Below are positions 20,695 to 32,510 of a stretch of 64,000 nucleotides of DNA, piece by piece. Positions within the stretch are counted from its first letter, which is position 1, and the number at the start of each line of letters is the position of its first letter. The notes under the pieces are model-generated. The model was given only the letters and a program-made list of their open reading frames with translations, did no database searches and had not been told where the DNA came from. The position numbers and the translations under genes were made by a program. The stretch is from Maniola hyperantus. Taxonomy: Eukaryota; Arthropoda; Insecta; Lepidoptera; Nymphalidae. The DNA lies in the NCBI RefSeq assembly GCF_902806685.2, contig NC_048549.1, forward strand, positions 124,001-188,000, read 5' to 3'.

Positions 20695-20876
20695 ACAGTT
20701 CTTGCAATTCACGAAGGCGAGTGAACTTTACTTGTGGTTACGTCGTATACACGGACATTACGTATGTGTGCGTGCATGTTGGACCAATCAGTCGCGAGCA
20801 AGCGCTCGCAAACGATACCGATACGACTTTTAAACACAAGCATGAGCCACTCGCCTTCGTGAATCGGAAGAACTGT
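20695..20876. mobile_element. MITE with about 30-bp inverted ends
   Basis: Left end ACAGTTCTTGCAATTCACGA, right end its imperfect complement (CTTCGTGAATCGGAAGAACT). The centre is GC-richer and holds a CCAAT word. Confidence 0.65.
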
Positions 20877-20983
20877 AGGTACTGGTTGTACTCTTTTAGA
20901 TAGTCACTTGTTGGATTTGTAAGCCGATAGTTTACAAATAATAATTAATTACGTAACCTCAAAACTAAAGCTACGAGGGTTCC

Positions 20984-21135
20984 AAACGCGCCCGAGTCAG
21001 TCCAGATCACATTTCTTGTTCTTGAAAGTCATGACTTTTTTTTCGTTGGAGTCCGTCCGTCTGTCAGCGGGCTGTATCCCATGAACCGTTTTTATTTGAT
21101 TTTAATTTAGATGGCTGCCATTTTGAAATCATTAT
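20984..21135. repeat. Family M repeat fragment
   Basis: Contains 'gtctgtcagcgggctgtatc' and 'atgaaccgtttttatttg'. Similar fragments are at 15725-15812, 21346-21450, 34190-34580, 50255-50415 and 63280-63440. Confidence 0.55.
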
Positions 21136-21142
21136 CAGGTAC

Positions 21143-21345
21143 TAGCTGATGGCCGCCACTTCGTCCGCGTGGATTTAAGTTTTAAAAAATCGCGTGAGAA
21201 CTCTTTGATTTTGCGGAATAAAAAGTGGACTATGTCACTCTCCAGGTCTTCAACTATCCCCATGCAAAAAATCACGTCGACTCGTTGCTCCGTTGCGATG
21301 TGATTGAAGGACAAACCAATAAACACACTTTCATATTTATAATAT
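21143..21345. repeat. Interspersed repeat, family C
   Basis: 'agctgatggccgccacttcg' through 'aataaacacactttcata'. Confidence 0.7.
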
Positions 21346-21734
21346 GGGTAGTGATTTGTTGGTATAGCGGCAATTCATGAGTTACACCCCGCTGACAGAC
21401 AGACGGACAGCGGAGGCTTAGTAATAGGGCCCCGTTGACACCCTTCAGAGACGGAACCCAAAAAAAGGTTAAAAAAAACTTTTTTATCCTTACATGAAAA
21501 TGTTCTCATCTGTCCAAAATTGAATGTATCTAACACGATAAAGTCACAGTGAGTCAACCCTCCCCCTCAGGCGACCCTCTCCCGTCTCCCGTCACTGGGG
21601 GCTTACTCTGTGACGTCACACGTCACTGCGGCTCGACGGTGCGCCTTATCCCACGTCACTGATAAGCCGCTCAAATGTTACCGGGGAACGTTACTAATGA
21701 CGATTATCTCCGCTACCTGATTCGAATGAGACGT

Positions 21735-22145
21735 TTTTAGGGTTCCGTACCTCAAAAGGAATAAAGGAACCCTTATAGGATCACTTCGTTGTCTGTCTGT
21801 CTGTCGTGTCTGTCAAGAAACCTATAGGGTACTCTCCTTTGAAATCATGAAATTTTTCAGGTAGGTAGGTCTTATAGCACACATTAGGGAAAAAATCTGA
21901 AAATCGTGAATTTGTGGTTACATCATGAAAAGAAAATTAAAATGTGTTCATGAACAAATAATTAGTATTTCAACTTTCAAAGTAAGATTGCTCGAAAGGT
22001 CTTTATCTGTGCATTCCAAAATAGATATTTATATTTATTTTTATGCATCATAGTTTTTGAATTATCGTGCAAAATGTCGAAAAAATACGACTGTAGTACG
22101 GAACCCTCGTTGCGCGAGCCTGACTCGCACTCGGCCGGTTTTTTT
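21735..22145. repeat. Interspersed repeat, family B
   Basis: Nearly full copy, from GGGTTCCGTACCTCAAAAGG to 'gactcgcactcggccgg'. Confidence 0.75.
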
Positions 22146-22608
22146 TACAAAAGAGCAGTATATTTGTGTATGATTGTTTGTGAGCACATGAATCTACTCG
22201 TGTGTTTGTAAATGTACTAGAAAAATGTGAAAAATCGGATGAAAAGCCTTTTTATAAAGGGCTAACTTTTAAGTAAGTAATTCTAAACATCATTTCGATT
22301 CTTTTGCTTTTAAAAGGATAGAATAACGAATGTTCTTCTGATGGGAACATTTAAAACTTTAAACGTTTTTCTAGCGATGTTCTCAAGAGACTTTGTCACT
22401 TACAACAAAAGAAAAATGGATTTCGAAAAACGGCGCCCGCAGAACGTTTCCAATTTAAAGTTTCCACGCCGCGCTGTTGTAAAACTACTGTAGCTACTGA
22501 AAAATGGTATTTCTGTCCGTTCGTCCTGCTTGAGCTGGGCACGATACATTGTTCACGAAGATAACTGATACAACACCCTTGTGTCATTCCGTCTTTCATC
22601 TTATATTG

Positions 22609-22745
22609 AACTAGTTTTTGCCCGCGACTTCGTCCGCAGTAGGTACTGTGCTCATGAAAAAATTCCATCGTTCGATCCATTGCTCCGTTGCGATGTGATT
22701 GAAGGACAAACCAGCAAAGTAATACACATTCGTATCTATAATTTA
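22609..22745. repeat. Family C repeat, internally deleted
   Basis: Starts 'actagtttttgcccgcgac' and jumps to 'gctccgttgcgatgtgattg', lacking the middle portion. Confidence 0.6.
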
Positions 22746-22927
22746 TTATTATTAGTGAAATATATTTTAAATCCTATGAGTGAGATTACCTCCTGCATCC
22801 AAACTTATAAAATTGACCTCTAGTATAGTGCTAGTGTGACCTCACACCCTACAGCCTACAGCAGACTAGTCACTACAGCTGACTTGCCCCGGCTCGGGTG
22901 GAGTTTCAGAGATACGAATAATAAAAA

Positions 22928-23150
22928 CTAGCCCGCGACTTCGACCGCGTGGAATTAGATTTTTTATAAGATCCCGTGGGAACTCTTTGATTTTTTTGGA
23001 TAAAAAGTAGCCTAAGTCACTCTCCAGGTCTTTATCTATACCCATGCAAAAAATCACGTCAATCCGTTGCACGGTTGCGACGTGATTGAAGGACAAACCA
23101 TCAAAGTAACGAACCAACAAACAAACACTTTCACATTTATAATAAGGGTA
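22928..23150. repeat. Interspersed repeat, family C
   Basis: Full copy with 'actagcccgcgacttcgac' and 'atgcaaaaaatcacgtcaat'. Confidence 0.75.
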
Positions 23151-23404
23151 CTGATAAATTCCAGCTAATGTACTCATTTACCTACTGTACCGGTCTTGTG
23201 TTTTTGACTTTTTAGAAGGCTGTGTCATTACTCATTAGGTATTCCATATTCAGGCGCGGCGTACAAACAATAATATGAGTGAATCCTGAGTGCCTGATAC
23301 ATATTCATGGGGTCGGGCGCGGATTGTGCACAGCATCCACATCCACCATCTACATGTACTTATGTATGTAGGTGACAGAGATCTTAGCGCCCTCTGTCGT
23401 CCAA

Positions 23405-23570
23405 TCTACTCTGTATGTATGTATGTATGTATGTATATACTTTATTGCACCACAGAAACACAAATGACAGGTTACAAAAAGAAATCTTAATAAGTAGGTA
23501 CAAAAAGGCGGTCTTATCGCTAAATAGCGATCTCTTCCAGACAACCTTAACGCTAGGGAAAAAACGAACA
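23405..23570. mobile_element. LINE 3' end with (TATG)n
   Basis: A (TGTA)n microsatellite is joined to 'tatactttattgcaccacag' and 'ggcggtcttatcgctaaata', a 3' end that I know from lepidopteran LINEs. Confidence 0.5.
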
Positions 23571-23811
23571 AATGGACAATGGGAGGTGGTGTAAAATAAA
23601 CCTAAATACCAATAGCTAAATAAACTAAACCATATAATAAGAATATAAAATAAATATTAATACACTAATACACACAAATAAAATATAATAGACATACATA
23701 AGACTACATAGATATATATACACATATAGATTTAAATAATAAACTATGCCGTTACTGATGATAGCAAAGAGATAGGTAATGATCTGTGCTGAGTATCTGG
23801 AGTCTGGGCTA

Positions 23812-23931
23812 AGGGCGTTTGTGCACTCATCCGTATTCGGTTCGTATCCGTGATTCTTCGAAAATACGTGCATTCGATTAGTATTTTTGTTGACGGATCC
23901 ATGAAATTACGGATGGGTACACAAACGCCCT
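23812..23931. mobile_element. 120-bp MITE
   Basis: Ends AGGGCGTTTGTGCACTCATC and, inverted, GGATGGGTACACAAACGCCC. The centre is AT-rich. No coding capacity. Confidence 0.75.
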
Positions 23932-24134
23932 GAGACCACTGACCTCTGCTAATAGAAGTACCCACGCTGGACTTGCTATTGCTATATTTAAAACACTTGT
24001 ACTAAAACATTACGTTTATTACTATTTGTAAAAATTAAATTTACATTTAAGTACCTAGGTACTTAATTTCAAAACTTAATCTAGGTTGTGTCTAAACACA
24101 AATTACAAGTAAAATAATAATAATTAAGTAGGTA

Positions 24135-24217
24135 GAGTCAGCAACAAAGCTAGGTTTGCACGCGCCGCGGCAGATGGATGGGAGGGATGGGGGTATACTT
24201 AGCTTTGTTGCTGACGT
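24135..24217. mobile_element. Small MITE in the 3' flank of the cytosolic Alat
   Basis: Inverted ends GTCAGCAACAAAGCTA and TAGCTTTGTTGCTGAC flank a GC-rich 47-bp centre. It lies about 50 bases past the stop codon, so probably in the 3' UTR. Confidence 0.7.
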
Positions 24218-24269
24218 ACCTACCTAGTACCTATATCACAGAATACAGATAGTATTGACTTAACACTAG

Positions 24270-27200
24270 CTAAGAGTATTTGTCCAGGAAGGCCGTGTGG
24301 AATGTTCGTATGGAATCCATCATGTGCTGGAACTCGTCCCGGGGGTGCAGGATGGTGGTGCGGAAGTGGAACGTGCCCGGGAGCTGCCCGAACCCTGATC
24401 CCGGGACCACGCACACTCCTGGGTAACGGACAAATCTATTATTTATTATCTAAATATGTTAAAAGGAAAAAAAGGTGACTGACTGACTGATCTATCAACG
24501 CACAGCTCAATCGACTGGATGGATCGGGCTGAAATTTAGCATGCAGATACCTATTATGACGTAGGCACCCGCTAAGGATTTTTGAAAATTCAACCTAAGG
24601 GGTTGCTTACTAACATTGCTTAACAATCGCAATCGATTGATGTGCGTATTGCCACACGTCCGTCGTGTCGTATGCCCAATCAAAACTGACCTGTCTCTTC
24701 AAGTAACCTCAAGCAGTAGAACTCATCAGGTTTCAATCCCAACTCGGCAGCCACCAGCTGAGCCCGCTCTGGTAGTTCCACGCGTGGGAATGCGAACATG
24801 GAGCCCTGGGGGAAGAGAGTCAACTTTCAGCAAACATGGAAAATATCTCCTAGATCATTGTAGGTAACTGTAGCTAGTAGGTATTTTCGGGAAGATTTGT
24901 GTGGTGTTGTGTGTTGTGTGTTGTGTGTTGTGTGTTGTGTGTTGGTGGTGTGTGTTGTGTGTTGGTGGTGTGTGTTGGTGGTGTGTGTTGTGTGTTGGTG
25001 GTGTGCATTGCTTGCTCTTCCTGCTTCTTTCACTTTCACTTTTATAATATTATTAGGATTTGGATTAAGTTTGTAGTTCCTTGTATATTATGGAATTCCG
25101 CAAAGGAACGCCTGCTTCCATCTTTTGCATCATCACTTACCACCAGATGAGATCGCAGTCAAGGGCTAACTTATAGCGGCATAAAAAATATTTAGACCCA
25201 AGAGATATTTCCAAAGACAACGCAACCGAAGAAGAAGGGATTCTTCATAGTTTTTACAACGGAGCCTCAAGAATGGCGAGTCACTTTAAAAGCTGACGAC
25301 AGACCAACGTAAAGGCTAATGTGTAAGGCATTCAATCAAGATCGAGCAAAGTGGTGGACAATCGAATGCAGGAAAACAGACTCAATCTTGGAGGTACCTA
25401 AAGAATAAGCGAAGCAGAAAAGGAGAACTGAAACTCACATCAATAGTGTTGCAAGAGTACCCAGGGATGCTGTTGAACTCCCGATATGCTGTGCCGGCGC
25501 GCTCGGTGAGGGTTCGGTACGTGGCCTGCTTCTCCCGGATAAACTGAGGGTAGGACGGCTCGCCGGGGGCTGGCGGCTTCATCTGGGAACAGAGAATTTG
25601 TTTAAAACTTAAACATGTCATAAATTTGGCGTTTGCTTTCCAGCTTATTGTGCTCCATATTATCTGATTTTCAGTCCCTGATTTCCTAAGAATTCCTGCA
25701 CTTCATGATGCTCTATTTGATTACCTTTCGTTTAAAAAATTTGCTTAGATACTTTATGGTGTTGGGAATTGAAATTTTAAGCCGATCCACGCAACATGCA
25801 TTTTGCGCAGAATCGCAACCCCTCTTCGGATAAGTGCATTAACCACTTAATATTGAAGGGTACAGTGATCGCAAAACAATTAGTCCAACCTGAAGTTGCA
25901 ATTTGGTGGTTTGCCCGGCTAAGATACAATGCACAGTCATATACCTTGTGCCCAGATTAGACTGCTTGTTTTGCGAACACTATAAATATGATGCTGGCGC
26001 CAGACGCTTATGGCACAACATACAGCAAGCATCGGAAAACACCACAGCAGAAGGCTTGCCTGATAAACGGAACGACACTGTACTCACCACACAGTCAAGC
26101 ACGCATTGCCCCAGCACGGAAGGGCACTGGGCCACTGCCCGCGCGGCCGTCAGTGCCGCCCGCACGCCGCGCTGCAGTCGCGCCGCCTCCACGAAGCCGG
26201 CGCGCAGCCCGCACTCCGCCGCCCAGCCCTTGGAGCAAGTCACGAAGCTAGCCAACTCCATGCTGCTGTAGGGAGCTCCCATCTCGTGCATCACCTGGGG
26301 CAGATTGACATCAATGATTTTTGGTGACGCCAATTTGTGTCAAAGAACATCTTGTCCAGAAGACAGACTAAATGGAACCAAAAGACAACAAAAAATACCA
26401 CAAATATGGTACTGAATTCATAATGACGAAACGAGGAGTTGACTAGATCACCATCTCTTACAAATCCAACATCTGACCATCAAAAAGAGTAATTTATTAC
26501 CTATTTTGAATAAATCATTTGAATTTGAATTTGAATCATCATTATGATCAACCCATCGCCGGCTCACTACTAGCACGGGTCTCCACTCACAATGAGAAGG
26601 GTTTGGCTATATTCTACCACGCTGGCCAAGTGCGGATCGACAGACTTCACACTCCTTCAAGAACATTATGGAGAACTCTCAGGCATGCCGGGTTTCCTCA
26701 TGGTGTTTTCCTTCACCGTTAAAGCAAGTGATATTAATTTGCTTAAAAACGCCCGGACCCCTAATAGGGGTCCGGGTCCTTTCAAAACCTATCACTGAAA
26801 ATGTGTCCAACACCTATTGCCACAAGAAATTCAGTACGATTTTCAGGTACCTACCTAAAAATGGAACTTCGTACCAACCTTTTTAAACGAGTGGAAGGGT
26901 TTGCTGATGATGTTCTCCTGGTACACCTCGTCAGCCATGATGAAGAGCTGGTGTTCGTAGGCGAACCTGATGATGTCTTCCATGTTCTCACGGGTGAGGA
27001 CCTGGTGTCAATAATGCACAAGTGTTAACAAGGCAATCGCAAATAATGATAACAAAGCTTTATCATGAAAATTAGAAATATCACTACCCATCCCAACCCA
27101 TATTATAAAAGTGAAAGTATTTGTTTGTCCTTCAATCACGCTGTAGCGTCTATTGTAATAGTGCAACAGATCGACGTGATTTTTTGCATAGATATAGTTA

Positions 27201-30200
27201 AAAAGGCCTGGAGAGAATACCTGGAGAAAACGTCTACTTTTATCCCGAAAAATCAAAAGGTTCATACGGTTTCAAAAACCTGAATCCACGTGGACGAATT
27301 TGCGAGCATTATAGCTAATTAATAATAAAAACACAACCTCAAAGATCCTCGTGTAAATAGTCATGACTCATGACTCATGACTCATGACTCATGACTCATG
27401 AGCTATACTTGCCCCGAACTCTATCTCAAAAACCCCGAGCCCTAATCAAGAACAATCTAGTAACCTGTCCAGTAGGATTCCCAGGGTTGATGACCACCAG
27501 AGCTCGAACGTGGCAGTCCTGGCTCGCCTCCCGCCAGCTGCGCTCCAACTCCTGGACCTGCAGCGCCCAGCCGTGCTCCTCGTCCAGGTAGTAGTTGGCC
27601 TGTCGCAAGCCCAGCTCGGATAGAGTGCCAGAGAATAAGGGGTATTGTGGAATCGGGATCATCACAGCTGGGGAAATACAATACTATTATTTTAGTACAT
27701 TAAAAATCAATAAATATCAATTCCTCGGCGAAGATCACAGCTTCATCAACCTGGAAACCCTGTAGACTTCTGGAACCGTACAAGGCCATCCAGGTTTTCG
27801 AGGATTTTTGATTAATTCAAGCTGGGGATATCTGTACAGTGCTTATAGAGTGCTATACACTAAACAAAGCTCCTTCAACGAGCAGGTATCTGTGTGGAGC
27901 CTTTAACGTTGTGGCGGTTACCACAATAGAAACTAGATGGCGCTGTTCAATCGATGACGTAGTCCCGAACAAATTTACCGCCGATAGTAATCGCACTAAC
28001 AGAGTGTTCTGCAATCTGGACTATATATAGAAGTTTCAAGACATAACCGTCGGCCCAGCTGGCGCTACCGAGCACAACCAACCGCTCGGTGGGAGATCTC
28101 CCCTTTGGTACGGTCGAGCCTGCACACCGCTCCCGTACAACGTCATAAGTGGTTCATACCAGGGGGTTTCCCATCGACGTCCTGCACGAACAAGCTCAGC
28201 ACAGCCTTGATGACGTCAGAGGCCCCAGAGCCGAGGTAGATGTCGTCAGACGAAGCCGCCACACCGTCGCGAGCGGTGAGGTACTCCGCCACGCGGCGCC
28301 TCACCAGGCTCAAGCCGTTGGATGGAGAGTAGGAGCCGACTGAGCCTTTCCTGGATTACACAAAATCAAATACCCTTATTATAAATGCGAAAGTGTGTTT
28401 GTTTGTTGGTTTATTGGTTTGTTGGTATGCCCTTCAATCACGTCGCAACGGTGCAACGGATTGACGCGATTTTTTGCATGGGTATACACTTGAAAAATAA
28501 AATGCGCTGTGTGTGGTCCCAAAATGGACTGTACTCGGCATTATCTATACCTGTGTTGTTATTACATAAGTATATAACTAATACATATTTCATGTTCAGG
28601 AAGGGACAGACCGTACAATGCTAATGCGAAGGTTTGCATACGTAATCAATTCACATAAATTAGTGCCCTTCGGGCGGGCGGGCGGGCGGCGCGGTGCGAT
28701 GCAAATGACAATTAATCAATTAAGTAGTACACGCTCTCATTAGCGGGCACAACCGCGAGCCGACAATGAGCTTCCGTTACATTCGTTATTCTGGTAAATG
28801 GTGATGTAAATTCGATAAATGTTTTTAAATCGACTATAAAAATTTCCTACCCTACCTAGGATGGAAAAATTCTGTAAAACAGCGGGGCGATTGTCTAAAA
28901 CCTGCATCAATCATTATTACAATCTCAATTGTTCTGATTGGCTGAATTTGTGCGATTCTTGTTGCAACAATGCATTGTGGCCAATAGTGAGCGAGCATTA
29001 ACCAATCAGAGATGATTGCGATCGTGACATTGTAGCTGTCAAACAACCGCGGTAGGGCCCCTGATTGTGTAATTTAAACGACTGTCCTATTATAGATGTC
29101 GAGATGGCAATCGGGGAGGGAACGCCCCGCACACCCGCACAGCCCCCGCGCTAACCCAGTGCGGGCGAGCGCGGGTCATCCCGCCTCATACGCATCCTCT
29201 AATTAAACTCCTATAGGGGATTTGGAAGAAAAATAACACGTGGAAGGTAAAGAAGAATATATCCATACCGTATAGTACGCGACAGATTGAGATGGCAATC
29301 AGGGTATCAACCCGCACCCGCGCTCGCCCGCACCGGTTTAGTGCAGGGGCTATGCGGGTGTGCGGCGTGCGGCATGCGGCGTGCGGGCCGTACTCTAGGT
29401 AGGTATCCATACTTCAAAATTTATAAATGTGATCTGTGTATCTATCTTTTGGTTCAGCTCAACTACTGAACCGATCTTAAAGACACACTCGCACCTTGAA
29501 GATTGAGATGAGTAGAATAGACACATTTTATGTCCCGAAAATGAAAAACTTAAATCTATCAATCCTTACGTGCAATCTTCGAGTAGTTCTCTGACACGCT
29601 CCTTGACGTCGGCCGGTATGTCCGGTATGTCCGGCGAGCACATCAGCGACGGACATGCTGCTAAAGCTAACACCTGGAAAAGAGATAAAAGAATGAAATA
29701 ATAATAGAATAGAATAATGAAGAGATAGAAAGAGATAGAGTTGGAAGAGAGATAAGTAAACAACAAATTAGAGGCCTGAAAAATAGCTGTAAGGTTTATC
29801 AGGCGTCCAAAGCGCGGGCCACATTGGGAGCGAAGCGGAACGAAAGTAAGTTAGAAAACAATGTGAGGAAACTTGAAACGTTTGCATGCCTGAGAGTTCT
29901 CCATGATGATCTCAAAGGTGTGTGAAGTATGTCAATCCGCACTTGGCCTGCGTGGTGAATTCCTCATTCTGAGAGGAGACTCGTGTTCAGTAGTGGACCG
30001 AAGGGTTGGGAGGATGCTGATGGGAAAAGGTACAAATACATACAAACAACAAACCTGTCTAATGAAAGTGATGGGCGGTTGTCCCAGGGCGTGGCAGTCG
30101 CCGATGTTGGCGCGCACCACGCGCGCGAAACGTTTTTCCACTCCCTGAAAAACCAATTTTATGATTTAGAATACGTACTTTTTTGGAGAAGGGAAGTTCT

Positions 30201-30935
30201 CAACCTAAGCTCTAAATAGACAAACATATAGAAATAGATACACAGACAAACATATACATATAACGAAGTGATCCTATAAGGGTTCCCTTTGAGGTACGGA
30301 ACCCTAGCAATCAATTTCGTTCACAAATGACAATATTATTATGGTAAAATTACTTAGAATATTCTCATTTCCTGCCCATAATTACAAAATGATGCGGGAA
30401 CTAGAAAAATAAATAACTAAGTATTTAAATAAGTTTTGCGTCTGAATACCTAATTAAAATATCAAGATACATTTTTCTGAGAAAATAGCTTCATGTATCG
30501 TTGCCTAACCTGAAGGTGAAGGATAACATTTCATGTGCAAATGGGCCAGCGTGGCGGACTATGGCCTAAACCCTTCTCATTTTGAAAAGAGACCAGTGCT
30601 CAGTATGTAGGTATAGTGAGCCGGCAGTGGGTAGATCACGATGACGATAATGATGATTTGATGGCCGGCACGCATTTCCATGCGCTCGCGACGTATTGTA
30701 CTGTCATAAAACTGCACGCAAGTGCCAACAACAACTATACAAAATTTCAAATCGACGATGAACGCTACTCGAATGCATAGGTAACAAACGGTTTGTAACC
30801 ATAAAGAATACCTACTTTCTCAATTTCTCGCTCAATCTGCACCGCCCTCTCCAGTATGGGGCCTCGCACTGCGTACTTTATGTTCAGCATGTTCTGGTTC
30901 ACGTTCTTCTCCGTTATACACTTCTCCAGTTTCAT
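24270..30935 (-). CDS. Alat: Alanine aminotransferase, cytosolic type, 10 exons, 481 aa
   Basis: Exons (gene order) 30816-30935, 30055-30144, 29570-29673, 28160-28350, 27465-27667, 26879-27001, 26088-26294, 25439-25582, 24691-24805 and 24270-24418 all have GT/AG borders and compatible phases. They total 1446 nt. The start has an in-frame TAA 15 nt upstream. There is no transit peptide, so cytosolic location is inferred. Motifs: YAVRGPI, RANIGD, IPQYPLFS, NPGNPTGQ, ADEVYQ, the PLP lysine in TCSKG (K299), VPGSGFGQ and HFRTTIL with the substrate-binding Arg. These are fold-type I transaminase features that match alanine aminotransferase specifically. The enzyme interconverts alanine and 2-oxoglutarate with pyruvate and glutamate. 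The SKG region (SKGWAAECGLRAGF) departs from the usual SKGYMGECG.RGG. The family identity is firm; substrate use is inferred. Tandem paralogue at 37311-55143. Confidence 0.93.
24470..24610. repeat. Family A repeat in Alat intron 9
   Basis: (GACT)n, then 'gatctatcaacgcacagctc' and 'gatcgggctgaaatttagc'. Confidence 0.7.
24899..25012. repeat. GTGTT/GGT-rich low-complexity tract
   Basis: About 110 bp of alternating TGTGTTG and TGGTGG units in intron 8. It produces apparent frames on both strands that are not genes. Confidence 0.85.
26530..26740 (-). mobile_element. tRNA-SINE body fragment (family S)
   Basis: Contains 'atcaacccatcgccggctc', 'ccacgctggccaagtgcgg' and 'ccttcaccgttaaagcaag', matching the body of the SINE at 32875-33175. 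The tRNA head is lost. In Alat intron 6. Confidence 0.65.
27095..27320. repeat. Family C repeat in Alat intron 5
   Basis: 'cttcaatcacgctgtagcg' through 'gaatttgcgagcattatagc', opposite in orientation to most other copies. Confidence 0.65.
27364..27405. promoter_or_regulatory. Six tandem TGACTCA (AP-1-type) heptamers
   Basis: Exactly six head-to-tail TGACTCA words start at 27364, 27371, 27378, 27385, 27392 and 27399, in intron 5 of the cytosolic Alat, 59 bases beyond exon 5. TGACTCA is the bZIP AP-1/TRE core. Whether this is a functional enhancer or a simple 7-bp microsatellite cannot be told from sequence. Confidence 0.6.
27929..28145. repeat. Repeat H (TATA-containing) in Alat intron 4
   Basis: Runs from 'gaaactagatggcgctg' through CTATATATAGAAGTTTCAAG to 'gcgctaccgagcacaacc'. 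A second copy is at 47121-47332 in intron 3 of the other Alat. A short piece near 59350 shares the 'ctagatggcgc' start. It may be part of an LTR or an element promoter. Confidence 0.6.
28373..28490. repeat. Family C repeat, truncated
   Basis: 'acccttattataaatgcgaa' through 'gcatgggtatacact', in Alat intron 3. Confidence 0.65.
28848..29062. mobile_element. CCAAT-rich MITE-like element
   Basis: Contains 'gttctgattggctgaattt' and, inverted, 'attaaccaatcagagatga', with outer parts around 'ggggcgattgtc' and 'cgcggtagggcccctga'. Non-coding, in Alat intron 3. Confidence 0.45.
29085..29402. mobile_element. Two GC-rich family F MITE pieces
   Basis: 29085-29210 carries 'gagatggcaatcggggagg'. 29272-29402 carries 'tagtacgcgacagattgag'. 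Both have (GCGGG)-rich centres like the copy at 17100. Confidence 0.5.
29880..30010 (+). mobile_element. tRNA-SINE body fragment (family S)
   Basis: 'gcatgcctgagagttctcc' through 'tcgtgttcagtagtggacc'. It ends about 45 bp from exon 2 of the cytosolic Alat. Confidence 0.6.
30520..30660 (+). mobile_element. tRNA-SINE body fragment (family S)
   Basis: 'gggccagcgtggcggactat' and 'aaagagaccagtgctcagta', ending in a (GAT)n-like run. In intron 1 of the cytosolic Alat. Confidence 0.6.
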
Positions 30936-31744
30936 TTTTAATTTATTTTAGATTTTAATTAAAAAAATTACAATAACTGATAACTTTTTTAAATGTCGGT
31001 TAAAAAAGCGTAGGTAACCTTAACGTCAGTTAATGAAACTTTTGTAAAAATGTAAGATTTTTTAATGACTTTCTTTCTAGGTATTAGATACAATTTGCAA
31101 TTAATTCAGATAAAGCGAAAAATAAACGTTAAAATTAATGAAACCTTTAGAAAATTTGTACTTAGTAGGTTAGGTACAGTTTAAAGTGTTTGATTTTTTT
31201 TAACTGCAGCGTGCAACAGACGTGCAAATGAAACGGTCAAGTGCTTTTATATGTCTGCTTAGTACAAGGTAGGTGATGTTCAAGTTACTGCGATCACAAA
31301 ATCGGTGAATCCCTAAGCATTTCATCATACATTTTCCCGTTCGAACGAGCATAGTACATTAACTTTAGGTAGTACCTATTCTACTATCTATTAGTAAAAT
31401 CCATATTATAATTTCGAAAGTGTGTCTGTCTGTCTGCTAGCTTTTCACAGTCCATCCATTTACCCATTTTGGCAGTTACAGAGAAAACTTACAAACATGT
31501 CATCTTGTAGCATTTTGGCTTATTAGAAATTTGGAAAAATCCTAATTAGGAACCCTAAATAGGTAGGTATGTTGGGTTTTTTAGGGTTCCATACGTCCGA
31601 ATGGGAAAACGGAACCCTTACAGAGGCACTCGTAAGACCCTTAATATAACTTCGGCGGGGAGGGGCGATGCGCACAACAGACGGAAACGTTTAAGTGCGG
31701 AAACCAGCCCAGAATGAAGAAGAAGAAGAAGACTCTTAATATAT

Positions 31745-31905
31745 TTAAGTACCTACCTACTTCATCATCATCATCATCATCATCAACCGATAGACGTCCA
31801 CTGCTGGACATAGGTCTCTTGTAGGGACTTCCACACACCACGGTCTTGTGCCGCCGCCATCCAGCGGCTCCTTGCGACTCGTCTGATGTCGTCCGTCCAC
31901 CTAGT
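31745..31905 (-). mobile_element. RTE-like LINE 3' end with (ATC)n
   Basis: A (CATCAT)n run is joined to 'cgtccactgctggacatagg' and 'gccgccatccagcggctcc'. On the minus strand this reads as the polymerase C-terminus (RWMAAAQDRGVW, SLQETYVQQWTS) followed by its (TGA)n tail. Confidence 0.65.
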
Positions 31906-32019
31906 TCAGGTACGTACTTACCTGAAATTAAAAAGGTCTTGTTGTAAGGGAAATGAGAGAGGGAATGCCTTCCCTCCCTCTATCTCCGAAACTATAGAGC
32001 CTAATATTTTGAAAACATA

Positions 32020-32510
32020 CAAAAAACCGGCCAAGTGTTAGTCAGACTCGCGCACCGAAGGTTCCGTACTATAGTCGTATTTTTGCACGATAAATTAAAA
32101 ACTATTGTGCATAAAATTAAATAAAAATCTATTTAACAATGTACAGATAAATCCCTTGCATATGATACCCCACTTGGTATATTAATCTTACTTTGAAAGT
32201 TGAAAATACTAATTATTTGTTTATGAACACATTTTAATTTTTTTTGTGATGTTACCACAAATTCACGGTTTTCGGATTTTTACCCTTACGTGTACAATAA
32301 GACCTACCTACCTGCCAAATTTCATGGTTCTAGGTCAACGGGAAGTACCCTATAGGTTTCTTAACAGACACGACAGACAGAATAGAATAGAATAGAATGT
32401 TTTTTATTCATTTAATCTTTTTAAAAGTGCTTACAGACAGACAGACAGACCGACAACGACGTGATCCTATAAGGATTCCTTGTTTCCTTTTTAGGTACGG
32501 AAACCTAAAA
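32020..32510 (-). repeat. Family B repeat, interrupted
   Basis: Reverse-oriented copy from 'aaaaaccggccaagtg' to 'ttaggtacggaaacctaaa'. A 50-bp (TAGAA)n-like insertion sits around 32380-32430. Confidence 0.65.

Noticed and set aside
24827..25150. Frames in the GTGTT tract near Alat exon 9
   Set aside because: Low-complexity intronic sequence yielding Val/Cys or Thr/His runs.
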